64,000 bases of DNA from Thalassobacter stenotrophicus (lineage in GTDB: Bacteria; Pseudomonadota; Alphaproteobacteria; Rhodobacterales; Rhodobacteraceae): assembly GCF_001458315.1 (NCBI RefSeq), contig NZ_CYRX01000032.1, positions 1-64,000 on the forward strand. The letters are read 5' to 3'. The notes below the pieces were generated by a model. It had not been told where the DNA came from. It was given only the letters and a program-made list of their open reading frames with translations, and did not search any database. Positions 43,964 through 52,372 of this stretch are shown here, piece by piece. How positions within the stretch are numbered: the stretch's first letter is position 1; every line of letters begins with the position of its first letter. Position numbers and translations under genes: made by a program.

Positions 43964-44520
43964 CCGCGCCCCCAGGTAATTTCGCGATCCTGGATCGCGG
44001 TGACGTATTCGAACCCGAGATCGCCCGGGAACAGCACCTGCTGGCTTTCATGGGTGTAGCGCCAGGTCCGCGCCACGGTGAGATCGATCAGACGGCTTTC
44101 ATAGCTAATGGTGATCGTACAGGTATCGGCATCGTCCTTGATTTCTGGCACATCGAGCCGGCCCGAGAAGGCCTGAACCGGATCGGCGATGATGCTGCCA
44201 TCCTCGGCCAGAAGCCCCAGCCAGATCCTGCCCGGCAGGCCCTGACGCGCTTCATCGATCGCCATCTGCACGAGATCCAGTGGCACGCCGGAAAGCGAGA
44301 CGGCCGTGCCGCCGGCCACGACCTCTCCGGTTTCGTCGATGGCCCCGAGCCCGAGCAAAGACCCAGCCCCCGCCCAAGCCTGGCCGTTCCAACTGACCTC
44401 TCCCAATCCCGACCAGATCCGGACCCAGCCCGTGGCGAACTGACCCTCGAAGAAGATGACGGGCCTGAGGCTTTGATCGGCCAATGCCGTGGCGAAGGCG
44501 ACGGTGAGATCGCGGCTCAT
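43960..44520 (-). CDS. Tail tip assembly protein (phage conserved hypothetical)
   Basis: 186 aa from ATG 44520, overlapping the previous stop (TGATG). A regular beta-rich protein: RPVIFFEGQFATGWVRIWSGLG, GTAVSLSGVPLDLVQMAIDEAR, IADPVQAFSGRLDVPEIKDD, TITISYESRLIDLTVARTWRYT. It sits in the lambda M/L position after the tape measure. Likely a distal tail or tip subunit; exact role inferred from order. Confidence 0.7.
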   Translation of the reverse strand: MSRDLTVAFATALADQSLRPVIFFEGQFATGWVRIWSGLGEVSWNGQAWAGAGSLLGLGAIDETGEVVAGGTAVSLSGVPLDLVQMAIDEARQGLPGRIWLGLLAEDGSIIADPVQAFSGRLDVPEIKDDADTCTITISYESRLIDLTVARTWRYTHESQQVLFPGDLGFEYVTAIQDREITWGRG

Positions 44521-45107
44521 CAGAGCGCCTCCCGTGCCGAGATCGTGAAGCGATGCTGATCCGCTCGGCCGATGACCGAGGGGACGGGTGCCGTCAGCCG
44601 CAACAGAACCGACGGGGCATCGAGGCCGAGCAGCGTGCCGACCGGCACGGAAGCCCGAAGCGGCGGCACGAGGGTGAGCGTCGCCTCGCTGCCCACGGGC
44701 ACCACATCCGCCGTTAGCTGATAAAGCCGTGTGGTGGCATCTCCGCCCAACTGGAAGAAATCCCCCGCGCGAAGGCCAAGTCCCCAACCAGCCGTGCGCA
44801 GGGTGGAGGCTCCCGCAGCTTGCGCCTCGGTCACGTAAGGATTGCCCGCCGCCACCGGCACCTCGATCGAGGGATCGGGGAAGAGGAACCGGCCGCGCAA
44901 TCCACCAAGGGCGGTGAAGAAGGCAGAAAGCCGACGGGCCTTAGCCCCTTGGGTCACCGCCATCTCGATCTGGTATTCCCACCACGACGCACCCCAGTCC
45001 TGGATCTGGGATGTGCCGGTGAACGGCGAGCGCGCCTCGGCCACAGATGTCACCAAGCGCCGCTCGAGCGAGGACACGAGCGTCAGGGGCAAGACAGGAA
45101 TGGCCAT
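44520..45107 (-). CDS. Distal tail protein, phage hypothetical
   Basis: 195 aa. Contains SWWEYQIEMAVTQGAKARRLSAFFTALGGLRGRFLFPDPS, a pattern common in Rhodobacteraceae prophage and GTA-type distal tail proteins, and a beta-rich C-terminal half (YQLTADVVPVGSEATLTLVPPLRA). It starts 1 nt after the tape-measure stop. Function inferred from gene order. Confidence 0.7.
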   Translation of the reverse strand: MAIPVLPLTLVSSLERRLVTSVAEARSPFTGTSQIQDWGASWWEYQIEMAVTQGAKARRLSAFFTALGGLRGRFLFPDPSIEVPVAAGNPYVTEAQAAGASTLRTAGWGLGLRAGDFFQLGGDATTRLYQLTADVVPVGSEATLTLVPPLRASVPVGTLLGLDAPSVLLRLTAPVPSVIGRADQHRFTISAREAL

Positions 45108-45108
45108 C

Positions 45109-47547
45109 TCAGATCACCTGACCCCGCCGCCGCCCATCGGCCACGCTTTCTTTCGCTATGCGGGCGATCTCCGGGATCGCAGCGCGAAGGCGCGCGTCGA
45201 TCTGCTCGGCCACACCCATCTGCGCCCCGCGCGCGTCGATGTTCACGGTCACGCCTGTGTCAGCACTGACTCGGCCGTAGCTCGCCGCCTCGCGGCGGTT
45301 CAGCACCCGTTCCCCACGCTGCAGGATCGTCGGGACTTCGTCGGGGCGGAGACCTGCCCAACCGCCGGAGTGCATCCGCGGCGCAGCAGCGAAGGCCAAT
45401 GCTGGCACCGAGCGGCTATGTCCGGACAGTCCGACAATACCACCCGCATGCGAGACGGCCGCCGCAACGGACCCGCCGCCAAAGATGCCGGAGAGCGCCG
45501 AGGCGATGGGCCCCAGCACCGCACGCTTGAAGGACAGAACTGCAAGGTCCGCCAGGATCGAGCGAACGAGGCCCTTGAAGTCGAACTTGCCGGTCTCGAC
45601 GAAGCTTCGGAACGCGCTTTCCGCGCCACTGAAAGCGCCGGTCAGGGTTTCACCGAGGCCTTTGCCCCAGTTCAGCGCATCTGCGGCATAGGCTTGAAGG
45701 GACTCCGAGACTGCACGCCAACCGGTGGCGATCCGATCCCCGGCGCTGCCCGCAGCCCCTCCCGCGCGCCCCATGGCATCCGACAGCCGATCTGCTGAGA
45801 CAGTCGCCTCATCCAGCGCCGCCGCGCCTTCTTCGCCGGTGCCCGCAACGGCGTCACGAAGCGCGCCCCAGGATGTGAGCGGGGCTGTCGCGCCATTGGC
45901 GAGATCGGTTGCCGCCTGACGGTAGGTGTTCGCAGTGGCCAGCGCCTCGGCGGCAATCCCATCAAGACCAAGGTCAGGGGCCGTGAGCGGGTTGTCCTCG
46001 AAGGCTCGGCGAAATGCCTCTGCCGCAGCCGTTCCGGCATCTGCGGAGGCGCCTGCGAAGGGGTTGGGGATGTCACCGAGATTGATTTCACCGATCTGAC
46101 CAAAGGTGGTCTCGATGCCCACTGCGGCAAGCGCATCGCGGATGCGTCCCGTAAAGGCATCGATCCGGGCGATGGCGCCGTTCAGCATAGCCTCGATCCC
46201 ATCGAGCATGCGGTTGGCGGCCGAGAAGACGAGATCCCCGATCACGTCTGGCAGACGCGACCAGATCTCGCGGACAGCCAGTAGGGCACCCTCGAAGGCG
46301 TTGGCTGTGGTGTTGCCAAAAGCCACGACACTCTCGATGGCCCCAGCCATGCCGGAAGCGGCATCGGCCTTCAGATCGTAGAACATGGCGGTGGCCGCAG
46401 CCCCAGCGCTTGATGCCCCCATCTTGATCCGGTCCCAGACCTCGACCGCGACGTCTTTCAAGAGGCCCATGGCCTCGCCGAAGCCGCCCGCGCCGGAGGC
46501 CAACCGCGTGAACCAATAAACCAGCTCGCCCGCCCCGACGATGAGAGCACCGATGCCGGTGCGAATGAGCGCCCCGCGAAGGATGACGAGCGTCATTGCC
46601 AATCCCCGCACCGACAGTGCGGCCACCGCCATGGCGGCCACCCAGCGGCCTGCGAGGAAGGTGGCAAAGGTCCCGGCGTAGATCGCGAACCGATCAAGGT
46701 TGCTCAGCACCGCGTCAAAAGCCCGGCTGATCGGGCTGGTGCTGGACGCAAGGGCGACAAACGCATTGGCCACTGCCTCCAGCGACGGGGCGAGCGCCAC
46801 GGCAATCCGGTTGCGAACGCCGGTGAAGACCTGGCCGATGCTGACCAGCGCGAGCTCCGAGCGGCGCATGGCAGCGATGGCATCCGCGTCCAGCACTGCG
46901 CCAAGCGCCTGTGCCTGTGCCCCGAGCCGGGTCATCTCTGCCCCGCCGTTTTGCAGCAGCGGGATCAGCCGGGTCGCATCCGAGGCCATCGCCTCGAGAT
47001 AAAAGGTCATCTCCTGTTGGCTGACGCCCGCGCGTTCGAGGCTGTCGATATAGAGCTGCAGCGCCTCTGGCCCCGAGAGCCGTGCGAACTGGTCGGCCGT
47101 CACCCCCACCCGAGGCGCGATGTTCTCGAAGAAATCTGCCATCGGGCCGCCGCCCGTCTGCAGGAAATCACCCACCCGGTCATTCACGTCCTTCAGGATA
47201 TCCGCGAGCTTCTCCTGTTCGATCCCCACCGTAGCCGAGGCCGCCGACCAGCGCTGGAACACCTCGGGGTTGGCATTGGCAACCTGGGAGAGCTGGCCGA
47301 TCTCGTTGGCGGCCGCAACGGTCGAGCGGGTCATCGACACGACGGCAGCAGCGAGCGCCGTGGCAGCAGCAGTCGCAGCGATCCGGGCCCGACGCGCGAA
47401 GGCCGCCATGCGCGCATTGGCCTGGTCCATCTCGTGCGAGAGACGCCCCATGCCGCGCGCCCCCGCCTCGCCGACACCTTCCAGCTCGGCACGCACCTGG
47501 CGGCCGCCGGTCGCGGAGAGGCGGACGGAGACTTTTTTCTCAGCCAT
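45109..47547 (-). CDS. Tail tape measure protein
   Basis: 812 aa, the second longest prophage protein, in the right place: after the G/GT chaperone and before tip genes. N-terminal SVRLSATGGRQVRAELEGVG and ANARMAAFARRARIAATAAATAL, long Ala-rich amphipathic helices, several hydrophobic stretches (about 280-350), and a C-terminal lambda-tail-tape region (FKGLVRSILADLAVLSFKRAVL; GGWAGLRPDEVPTILQRGER; ERVLNRREAASYG). It sets tail length (about 120 nm at 0.15 nm per residue by the usual rule). It overlaps the GT stop by 8 nt. Confidence 0.9.
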   Translation of the reverse strand: MAEKKVSVRLSATGGRQVRAELEGVGEAGARGMGRLSHEMDQANARMAAFARRARIAATAAATALAAAVVSMTRSTVAAANEIGQLSQVANANPEVFQRWSAASATVGIEQEKLADILKDVNDRVGDFLQTGGGPMADFFENIAPRVGVTADQFARLSGPEALQLYIDSLERAGVSQQEMTFYLEAMASDATRLIPLLQNGGAEMTRLGAQAQALGAVLDADAIAAMRRSELALVSIGQVFTGVRNRIAVALAPSLEAVANAFVALASSTSPISRAFDAVLSNLDRFAIYAGTFATFLAGRWVAAMAVAALSVRGLAMTLVILRGALIRTGIGALIVGAGELVYWFTRLASGAGGFGEAMGLLKDVAVEVWDRIKMGASSAGAAATAMFYDLKADAASGMAGAIESVVAFGNTTANAFEGALLAVREIWSRLPDVIGDLVFSAANRMLDGIEAMLNGAIARIDAFTGRIRDALAAVGIETTFGQIGEINLGDIPNPFAGASADAGTAAAEAFRRAFEDNPLTAPDLGLDGIAAEALATANTYRQAATDLANGATAPLTSWGALRDAVAGTGEEGAAALDEATVSADRLSDAMGRAGGAAGSAGDRIATGWRAVSESLQAYAADALNWGKGLGETLTGAFSGAESAFRSFVETGKFDFKGLVRSILADLAVLSFKRAVLGPIASALSGIFGGGSVAAAVSHAGGIVGLSGHSRSVPALAFAAAPRMHSGGWAGLRPDEVPTILQRGERVLNRREAASYGRVSADTGVTVNIDARGAQMGVAEQIDARLRAAIPEIARIAKESVADGRRRGQVI

Positions 47548-47872
47548 GTCGGTGTTCGATCTCTTCGTTTGTCTTGCGCACCATCACCGCCTCAATGGGT
47601 GGCAAGAGTTCCGCGATGATGAGGGGCGAGAGCCCGAGGGCTGCGCCGAGTTGCAGGGCTGCGCCCATGTCCCAGCCGAGGACAGCGCCGCCGCTCATGC
47701 CCCCCACGGCGCGCACCTGTCCGCCGAGGCGCTGGACCAGATCCCAGACCTGCCAGCCTTCCAGGGTGAGAGGTTTGTGCTGGGTCCGTGGGCATTCCGC
47801 GCACATAGAGGGGCACACCGCGCAATAGTCACCGCCCCCGCCGAACTCCCAGTCGGCGAGAGCGGTCAGGCG
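47540..47872 (-). CDS. T domain of the tail assembly chaperone, reached by -1 frameshift (GT)
   Basis: About 110 codons in the -1 frame relative to the G gene, read after slippage at 47872-47878. It contains a compact Cys motif (C-x2-C-x3-C-x2-C in YCAVCPSMCAECP) that could bind zinc, then TLEGWQVWDLVQRLGGQVRA and LGLSPLIIAELLPPIEAVMVRKTNEEIEH. The open frame extends upstream to 47941 but no ribosome site is seen there, so separate initiation is unlikely. GT fusions bind tape measure and tail tube subunits during assembly. Total GT length would be about 229 aa. Confidence 0.75.
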   Translation of the reverse strand, partial: RLTALADWEFGGGGDYCAVCPSMCAECPRTQHKPLTLEGWQVWDLVQRLGGQVRAVGGMSGGAVLGWDMGAALQLGAALGLSPLIIAELLPPIEAVMVRKTNEEIEHRHG

Positions 47873-48228
47873 TTTTTTTCCGCATCCAGGATCAGCGCGC
47901 CCGCGATGTATTTCGTTTGAAACGCCTCGAAGATCGGCCAAAGCTCCAGCAGGGCATCGATGCCGTCATGTGAGATAGCCATTGGCTCGCCGTCCTCGTC
48001 TCCGACGCCCTCCCAATCCTTCACTACGATGCGCGCGACGGCCTTGGCGACGATGCGCGCGAGGTCGTCGTTGGAATCGCTGCTTTCAGCTCCAGCGGCA
48101 GCTGCGACAATCGCCGGATCGCTGCGTGCGGCGAGCATGATGGCTGTGGTCAGCGGCTCCACCAGCAGCCGCACGCCATGGCCGAGGTCGAGCCAGCGGG
48201 GTTCATTCGAAAGGTTCAAGCGCAGCAT
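47866..48228 (-). CDS. Tail assembly chaperone G
   Basis: 120 aa from ATG 48228, 2 nt after the tail tube stop. LNLSNEPRWLDLGHGVRLLVEPL and helical remainder (MLAARSDPAIVAAAAGAES; IDALLELWPIFEAFQTKYIAGALILDAEKNA). The last codons, GAA AAA AAC GCC TGA, include a canonical slippery heptamer. Equivalent to lambda gpG: most ribosomes stop here, a few shift to make GT. Confidence 0.82.
   Translation of the reverse strand: MLRLNLSNEPRWLDLGHGVRLLVEPLTTAIMLAARSDPAIVAAAAGAESSDSNDDLARIVAKAVARIVVKDWEGVGDEDGEPMAISHDGIDALLELWPIFEAFQTKYIAGALILDAEKNA
47872..47878 (-). promoter_or_regulatory. Programmed -1 frameshift site A AAA AAC
   Basis: In the mRNA the last G codons read gaA AAA AAC, a perfect X XXY YYZ slippery heptamer, 6 nt before the G stop. 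Slippage by -1 enters the T frame, which is open for 110 codons to 47540 and ends overlapping the tape measure start. Position and frame relation equal those of the G/GT signals of long-tailed phages. Confidence 0.85.
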
Positions 48229-48230
48229 GG

Positions 48231-49172
48231 TCAGTAAACCTCGCGGTCGTTGGTCAGGGTAACGGTGCACATACGACCCACCACTGCATCGCTGGCCGCC
48301 TGCCAATCAAAGGTGGCCTGTACACCTTGCGGGCCCGAGATCTCGATCCGCGGGCGTGGAAGGTAAACAGCGTGGGCCGTAACGGTCAGGCTCTCGCCCG
48401 TTGGCAGCGTGTAGGAGAACTCCAACTCACAGGCCTCGCCGTTGATCGCCTGGGTCACGAGCGTCTGGTCCGCAAATCGGACAACGACATTGCCGGTCAG
48501 CGCCGCGATGGACGGATCAGCACCGTCGATTTTTCCATCGGAACGGATCGTCTCGATGCGATCGAGGTTGTTGGCATAGGTCAGGTCGGTGGAGACAACG
48601 TTGCCGATATTTGCCCCGTTCCGTGTGATCGAGCCGTTGAAGTGGCCGAAACGTTTCAGCGCGATATTGGCGGGCGTTCCCGCCGCCGTAGTCGTGGCGA
48701 TGGCCTCGCCCTGTGCCACGATGCTGGCCGTTGAAGTCAGCAGCCCGGAACGCGCCATCTGCCAGTTTAGGCTATCCACCATGCAGCCGGAATACATGGC
48801 AAAGCGCGGTACCTCGGGCATGCCGGTCTCGACCGAGAATGATGGAAGCGCCCAACTGCCGGAACGGAACTCGTGGGTATAGGGGGCGTCGGCGCCTATG
48901 GTAGTGGGTGCCCCAAATGCTGCCTTCAACCAGAAGCCGAAGGCCTCGGCGTCAATCGGGATGACCACATCGCCATCGGCCGTCACCGCATCCTTGATTG
49001 GGGCCTGCGGATCGCGTCCGTAGCCCAGCAGTTCCGATGTCTGCAGCGGTTGCTCAGCCCCCAGCGTCGTGCTGGCAAATGGCATCTTGGTGTAGCCGCT
49101 CGCGGGCGGCGTTCCATAGGTCGTTTCGAACGCCAGCGCCATCTGCGCCCGCGCCCCTTGGGCTCGTGCCAT
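48231..49172 (-). CDS. Major tail tube protein
   Basis: 313 aa from ATG 49172 (GAGGAG about 8 nt upstream). ARAQMALAFETTYGTPPASGYTKMPF at the start and the phage tail tube-like beta core (DGDVVIPIDAEAFGFWLKAAFGAP; FAMYSGCMVDSLNWQMARSGLLTSTASIVAQGEAI; GHFNGSITRNGANIGNVVSTDLTYANNLD) match tail tube subunits of lambda-like prophages in this family. A C-terminal part (PTGESLTVTAHAVYLPRPRIEI) follows. Precedes the G/GT chaperone as expected. Confidence 0.85.
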   Translation of the reverse strand: MARAQGARAQMALAFETTYGTPPASGYTKMPFASTTLGAEQPLQTSELLGYGRDPQAPIKDAVTADGDVVIPIDAEAFGFWLKAAFGAPTTIGADAPYTHEFRSGSWALPSFSVETGMPEVPRFAMYSGCMVDSLNWQMARSGLLTSTASIVAQGEAIATTTAAGTPANIALKRFGHFNGSITRNGANIGNVVSTDLTYANNLDRIETIRSDGKIDGADPSIAALTGNVVVRFADQTLVTQAINGEACELEFSYTLPTGESLTVTAHAVYLPRPRIEISGPQGVQATFDWQAASDAVVGRMCTVTLTNDREVY

Positions 49173-49197
49173 GGTGTTTCTCCTCGAATTGGTCTGC

Positions 49198-49623
49198 TCA
49201 GCCCAGCGCGTCACTGGTCGCGTAGTGAAGGGTGATCGGAATGATCCCGGCTTTCAGAGAGGCGGCCCCCTCCACCGGAAGATCGACAGGTTCAGCAGCC
49301 TCCGGCTCGACCCAGTCGCACAACCCCCTCAATGTCCGATCGGCGGTGATCACCGCGCCGATCTGAGCGACAAGCGCGTCGAAAAGGGCGTCCCGATCCG
49401 TTGCTGATCGCACGATCATCTCGAGTTCGGCGCGATGCTGGAAATGATAGGTCAGCGGCGACAACGTCACGCCTGGCTCGCCCGGGGTGCCGTCGCGCAG
49501 GATCATGAGACCTGCAGGCGGGATGCGTTCCGGTAGAACTTCTCCGCGTAGAACCGGCACATGCGGGATCGTCCTGAGCAGGTCCGCCAGGGCGGTCAGG
49601 ATGGTTTCGCGGGTGGTGGGCAT
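49198..49623 (-). CDS. Tail terminator-like phage protein
   Basis: 141 aa. ATRETILTALADLLRTI-like N-terminal helix (TTRETILTALADLLRTIPHVPVLRGE) then a beta sheet (GLMILRDGTPGEPGVTLSPLTYHFQHRAELEMIVRS) and ITLHYATSDAL at the end, the mixed alpha/beta layout of lambda gpU/tail terminator relatives. It lies between tail-completion genes and the tail tube. Interrupted from the next upstream structural gene by the tRNA cluster. Confidence 0.65.
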   Translation of the reverse strand: MPTTRETILTALADLLRTIPHVPVLRGEVLPERIPPAGLMILRDGTPGEPGVTLSPLTYHFQHRAELEMIVRSATDRDALFDALVAQIGAVITADRTLRGLCDWVEPEAAEPVDLPVEGAASLKAGIIPITLHYATSDALG

Positions 49624-49666
49624 TTACTTGTTTCCCAGCGCAGAATCCGGCATCTAGCCTGATAGC

Positions 49667-49743
49667 GGGCCTGTAGCTCAATTGGTTAGAGCAGAGCGCT
49701 CATAACGCTTTGGTTGCGGGTTCAAGTCCTGCCGGGCCTACCA
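49667..49743 (+). tRNA. tRNA with CAT anticodon, probably tRNA-Ile2 (or Met)
   Basis: Complete cloverleaf: acceptor GGGCCTG/CGGGCCT, D arm GCTC...GAGC, anticodon stem GAGCG/CGCTT with loop CTCATAA, T arm GCGGG-TTCAAGT-CCTGC, CCA encoded. The anticodon-variable-T region resembles bacterial tRNA-Ile2 (ileX type, whose CAT is modified to lysidine to read AUA) more than elongator tRNA-Met; identity depends on TilS recognition. Confidence 0.85.
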
Positions 49744-49745
49744 AA

Positions 49746-49829
49746 GCCCCCTTGGCGGAATGGTAGACGCTGAAGACTTAAAATCTTTTGCCTTCGGGCG
49801 TGCCGGTTCGAGTCCGGCAGGGGGCACCA
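49746..49829 (+). tRNA. tRNA-Leu (TAA)
   Basis: Class II tRNA with acceptor GCCCCCT/AGGGGGC, D arm GGCGGAATGGTAGACGC, anticodon loop CTTAAAA (TAA), a long variable arm (TGCCTTCGGGCG), T arm GCCGG-TTCGAGT-CCGGC and encoded CCA. It reads UUA, a rare codon in GC-rich genomes. Two nt separate it from the upstream tRNA. Confidence 0.92.
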
Positions 49830-49832
49830 AAA

Positions 49833-49922
49833 GGAAGTGTGGCCGAGTGGTTTAAGGCTCTGGTCTTGAAAACCAGCGTAGGTGAGAGCCTACCGTGGGT
49901 TCGAATCCCACCGCTTCCGCCA
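49833..49922 (+). tRNA. tRNA-Ser (TGA)
   Basis: Class II tRNA with acceptor GGAAGTG/CGCTTCC, D arm CCGAGTGGTTTAAGG, anticodon stem CTGGT/ACCAG with loop CTTGAAA (TGA), long variable arm, T arm GTGGG-TTCGAAT-CCCAC and encoded CCA. Reads UCA/UCG. Third member of the + strand cluster; its 3' end is 6 nt from the convergent structural gene. Confidence 0.92.
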
Positions 49923-49928
49923 GCCCTT

Positions 49929-50561
49929 TCATGACGCCCGTGCATCGAGCCAATTCGCCACGATCAGCCCCGGTATCGCCGCCTGTGCCCGCTCAGCATC
50001 CCGCGCCAGCGAAAGCCGTTTGGCGAGTTTCACCTGTGGTACCAGCAGGAAGATCGGCACAGTGCTCTGTCCACGCCCAGTCTTGGAGCGCGAGGCCACG
50101 CCCAGCCCGCGACTGTTCAGCCGCCCGTCGGCCACGAGCAAACTTGGTCCTCTCCGCCGATAGACAAAGCGCAGGGGCAGACCGCGCCGCCTTTCCCATT
50201 CGCCGGGCGTGAGCGCCTTGCCGCGGCTGCCCTTACCGGCCGCAGGCGTTGGGATGGCAAGCCAGAACCCATCTTTTGACCGGATCAATGGTCCGGTGTC
50301 ATGCGCCCCGATGATCTGGGGTGCGTTTGACCAGACGAGCGCGGCCGCTTCCAGGCTTTCGCCCGCCGCAGGATAGGTTTTGGACCTGATCGTGTTGGCG
50401 AGCCGCTGACCGAGGCGCGCGCGCGTGATCTGGGCGCGCCAGTCGGATTTGAGACCAGCGCCTGCAACGCGCATGGCCGTGGTCACGGCCTTTTCGCCAG
50501 CGAGAATTTCGGCGCGCATCGCGTTGACAATGTCGCCGGTCACGGAGAGGTCGAGTTTCAC
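49929..50561 (-). CDS. Tail completion/head-tail protein (DUF6441-like)
   Basis: 210 aa, basic. MRAEILAGEKAVTTAMRVAGAGLKSDWRAQITRARLGQRLANTIRS and GESLEAAALVWSNAPQIIGAHDTGPLIRSKDGFWLAIPTPAAG resemble HK97 gp10/tail-component proteins of Rhodobacteraceae prophages. It overlaps the head-joining gene by 4 nt. The C-terminus converges on the tRNA-Ser gene. Confidence 0.68.
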   Translation of the reverse strand: MKLDLSVTGDIVNAMRAEILAGEKAVTTAMRVAGAGLKSDWRAQITRARLGQRLANTIRSKTYPAAGESLEAAALVWSNAPQIIGAHDTGPLIRSKDGFWLAIPTPAAGKGSRGKALTPGEWERRRGLPLRFVYRRRGPSLLVADGRLNSRGLGVASRSKTGRGQSTVPIFLLVPQVKLAKRLSLARDAERAQAAIPGLIVANWLDARAS

Positions 50562-50869
50562 GCGGCCGTTGCCTCGATTGTCCAGATCAAGCGCTCCCGA
50601 TCACGGATCGGCTCGCCCTGTATTAGGAAGGTTTCGTCACCGATGAGGATCTGCTCATCGGGGCGAGGCGCGGGGAGCTCCGAGACGCGCACATCGAAGC
50701 GCATGGTCTCTGAGAGCAGACGCGCGGCCCCGAATGCGGTCACATCATCATTGCGCCGCATGATGATGCGGATGCGGGTGAACTGCCCTTCGCTGTCACG
50801 ATGCCAGGCCTCGTGGGCGAGGTTCGGATCAGCGAAGAGCAGATCGAGGGCCAGGGCAAAGGCCGTCAT
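50558..50869 (-). CDS. Head-tail joining protein (gpFII-like)
   Basis: 103 aa. ALDLLFADPNLAHEAWHRDSEG, IRIIMRRNDDVTAFGAARLLSETMRFDVRVSELPAPR, ILIGDETFLIQGEPIRDRERLIWTIEA: the small beta-barrel head-closure protein commonly found directly after the capsid gene. It starts 12 nt after the capsid stop. Confidence 0.72.
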   Translation of the reverse strand: MTAFALALDLLFADPNLAHEAWHRDSEGQFTRIRIIMRRNDDVTAFGAARLLSETMRFDVRVSELPAPRPDEQILIGDETFLIQGEPIRDRERLIWTIEATAA

Positions 50870-50881
50870 GTCTCAGCGGCC

Positions 50882-51904
50882 TCAGTTAGAGCTGAAGATC
50901 CGGATGGCCAGCCGCGGGCGCTTGTTGACCGGCAGGATCGAGGCCTCGGTCATGAGATCGATCCAGCGCCCCTTGGTGTCCATCATCTGCCGCGCGTAAA
51001 GCGGCAGGCCGACGGTGTTGGCGGTCTCGAGCAGGTTGGCTGGCCCGCCATAGGTGGTGAAGGTGTCGAAGGTGCCAAGCGGGAAGGCGATGCCTTCGCC
51101 CGCGGGGATCAGGCGTTCCGAGGTGCCATTCGACAGGGTGACCGAGCCGTTGTATTCCTCGAAGAGGATGCCTGCGAACGGGAAGGCCCGGCGCATGTCT
51201 TCGCGCAGGGGCTGGCCGCCGGTCGCCGAGAAGAACTTGTAGGCTTCTTCGGTCTTGGGGTGGCTGATCAGCTTGTCGAAGAACTCCGAGCTCACAAGCG
51301 CATGCGCCGTGGTCATCGTCTCGCCGAGGAGGTTGTCCTCGATCCCGCGCAGGACCGTACGGACCTTGCCTTGCACATTGGTGCCGGCCGTGCCGAAGAC
51401 GAAATCGACCGAGATCATCTCCAGCCCAAACTCGGTGAAGTAGTTGTAGAGGGTCGTGCCCGCACCATCCTTCACGATGCCGCGGAGCGCGTTCATCTCC
51501 ATGTATTCGCGGGTCTGGGCATGCTTGCGGCGCATCAGCGTCAGCTTGCGGTTCATCACTTCGACCAGCGGATCAGCCGCGTCTGACAGGCCCAGCGCCG
51601 GCATGCCCTGGATATCGGCGGGCAGGATCACATCGTCATGTGGGATCCAAGGCAGGGCGAAGCTGCGCATCGAGCGCTGCTCGCGGGTGCCGACAGTGGC
51701 CGGCGCGCCCAGCGGGACCGAGGGCAGGAGGCTGAGGACACCTTCGCGCTGTTCGATGACAATGGAACGTTGCGTGACGCCTTCAAAGCGAAACAGGCCG
51801 ATTTGGCCGAGGCGGGTGTAGAGGTTGGGCAGGATGTTGATGGCCTGCGTCATCTCGGCGAGCGAATAGCCGCCCGCATCAAACGGGTTGCGCGTGATGG
51901 TCAT
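50882..51904 (-). CDS. Major capsid protein (lambda gpE family)
   Basis: 340 aa, the family length. NPFDAGGYSLAEMTQAINILPN at the N-terminus, then RSMRSFALPWIPHDDVILPADIQG, a central MNRKLTLMRRKHAQTREYMEMNALRG helix, and ALVSSEFFDKLISHPKTEEAYKF, all characteristic of the phage major capsid protein E family. It follows the decoration protein by 66 nt. HK97-fold shell subunit. Confidence 0.92.
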   Translation of the reverse strand: MTITRNPFDAGGYSLAEMTQAINILPNLYTRLGQIGLFRFEGVTQRSIVIEQREGVLSLLPSVPLGAPATVGTREQRSMRSFALPWIPHDDVILPADIQGMPALGLSDAADPLVEVMNRKLTLMRRKHAQTREYMEMNALRGIVKDGAGTTLYNYFTEFGLEMISVDFVFGTAGTNVQGKVRTVLRGIEDNLLGETMTTAHALVSSEFFDKLISHPKTEEAYKFFSATGGQPLREDMRRAFPFAGILFEEYNGSVTLSNGTSERLIPAGEGIAFPLGTFDTFTTYGGPANLLETANTVGLPLYARQMMDTKGRWIDLMTEASILPVNKRPRLAIRIFSSN

Positions 51905-51970
51905 GAGGAACTCCGGGGAATAAGGGGTGACGCGCGAAAGCGCGACGGGAAGAACTGGCGATGCGCCTGA

Positions 51971-52351
51971 TCAGGCAGCGTCGCGCGGGATGATGCCGAG
52001 CGCTGCCAGCTGGGCGTGCTTGGCCGCCGTCTTGGCCGCGTCATCGACACTGGCGTCGAACACGAGCGCGGCTTTCGAGACGATGGCTGGGCCGCGCAAG
52101 ACGGCGATGCCGGCTACATCAGCCGCAGTTGCATCCACGTCGTAAAGCAGGACAGCGGCCGCGTTCTGAGCTCCGTCGGTGCCTGTGGCGGTGCTGAGTT
52201 TCATCTTGCCGCTCGCGGTGATGCGGCCCAGCACAGCGCCAACGGGGTAGCTGGTGCCGGCCAGCAGCGTGACGGTCTCTCGGGTGAAGTTGGGGTTCAG
52301 CTCGTATTTGAGGACATCGCCCATGGTGGGCGGTTGGGTCAGCATGGACAT
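51971..52351 (-). CDS. Head decoration protein (lambda gpD family)
   Basis: 126 aa from ATG 52351 (GGAG 8 nt upstream). DVLKYELNPNFTRETVTLLAGTSYPVGAVLGRIT, AAAVLLYDVDATAADVAGIAVLRGPAIV and a C-terminal KHAQLAALGIIPRDAA; matches the HDPD/gpD trimer that stabilises expanded capsids. A strong hairpin with T tract lies just upstream, separating it from the protease/scaffold gene. Confidence 0.88.
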   Translation of the reverse strand: MSMLTQPPTMGDVLKYELNPNFTRETVTLLAGTSYPVGAVLGRITASGKMKLSTATGTDGAQNAAAVLLYDVDATAADVAGIAVLRGPAIVSKAALVFDASVDDAAKTAAKHAQLAALGIIPRDAA

Positions 52352-52372
52352 GGGCAATCTCCGAAGATGTGA

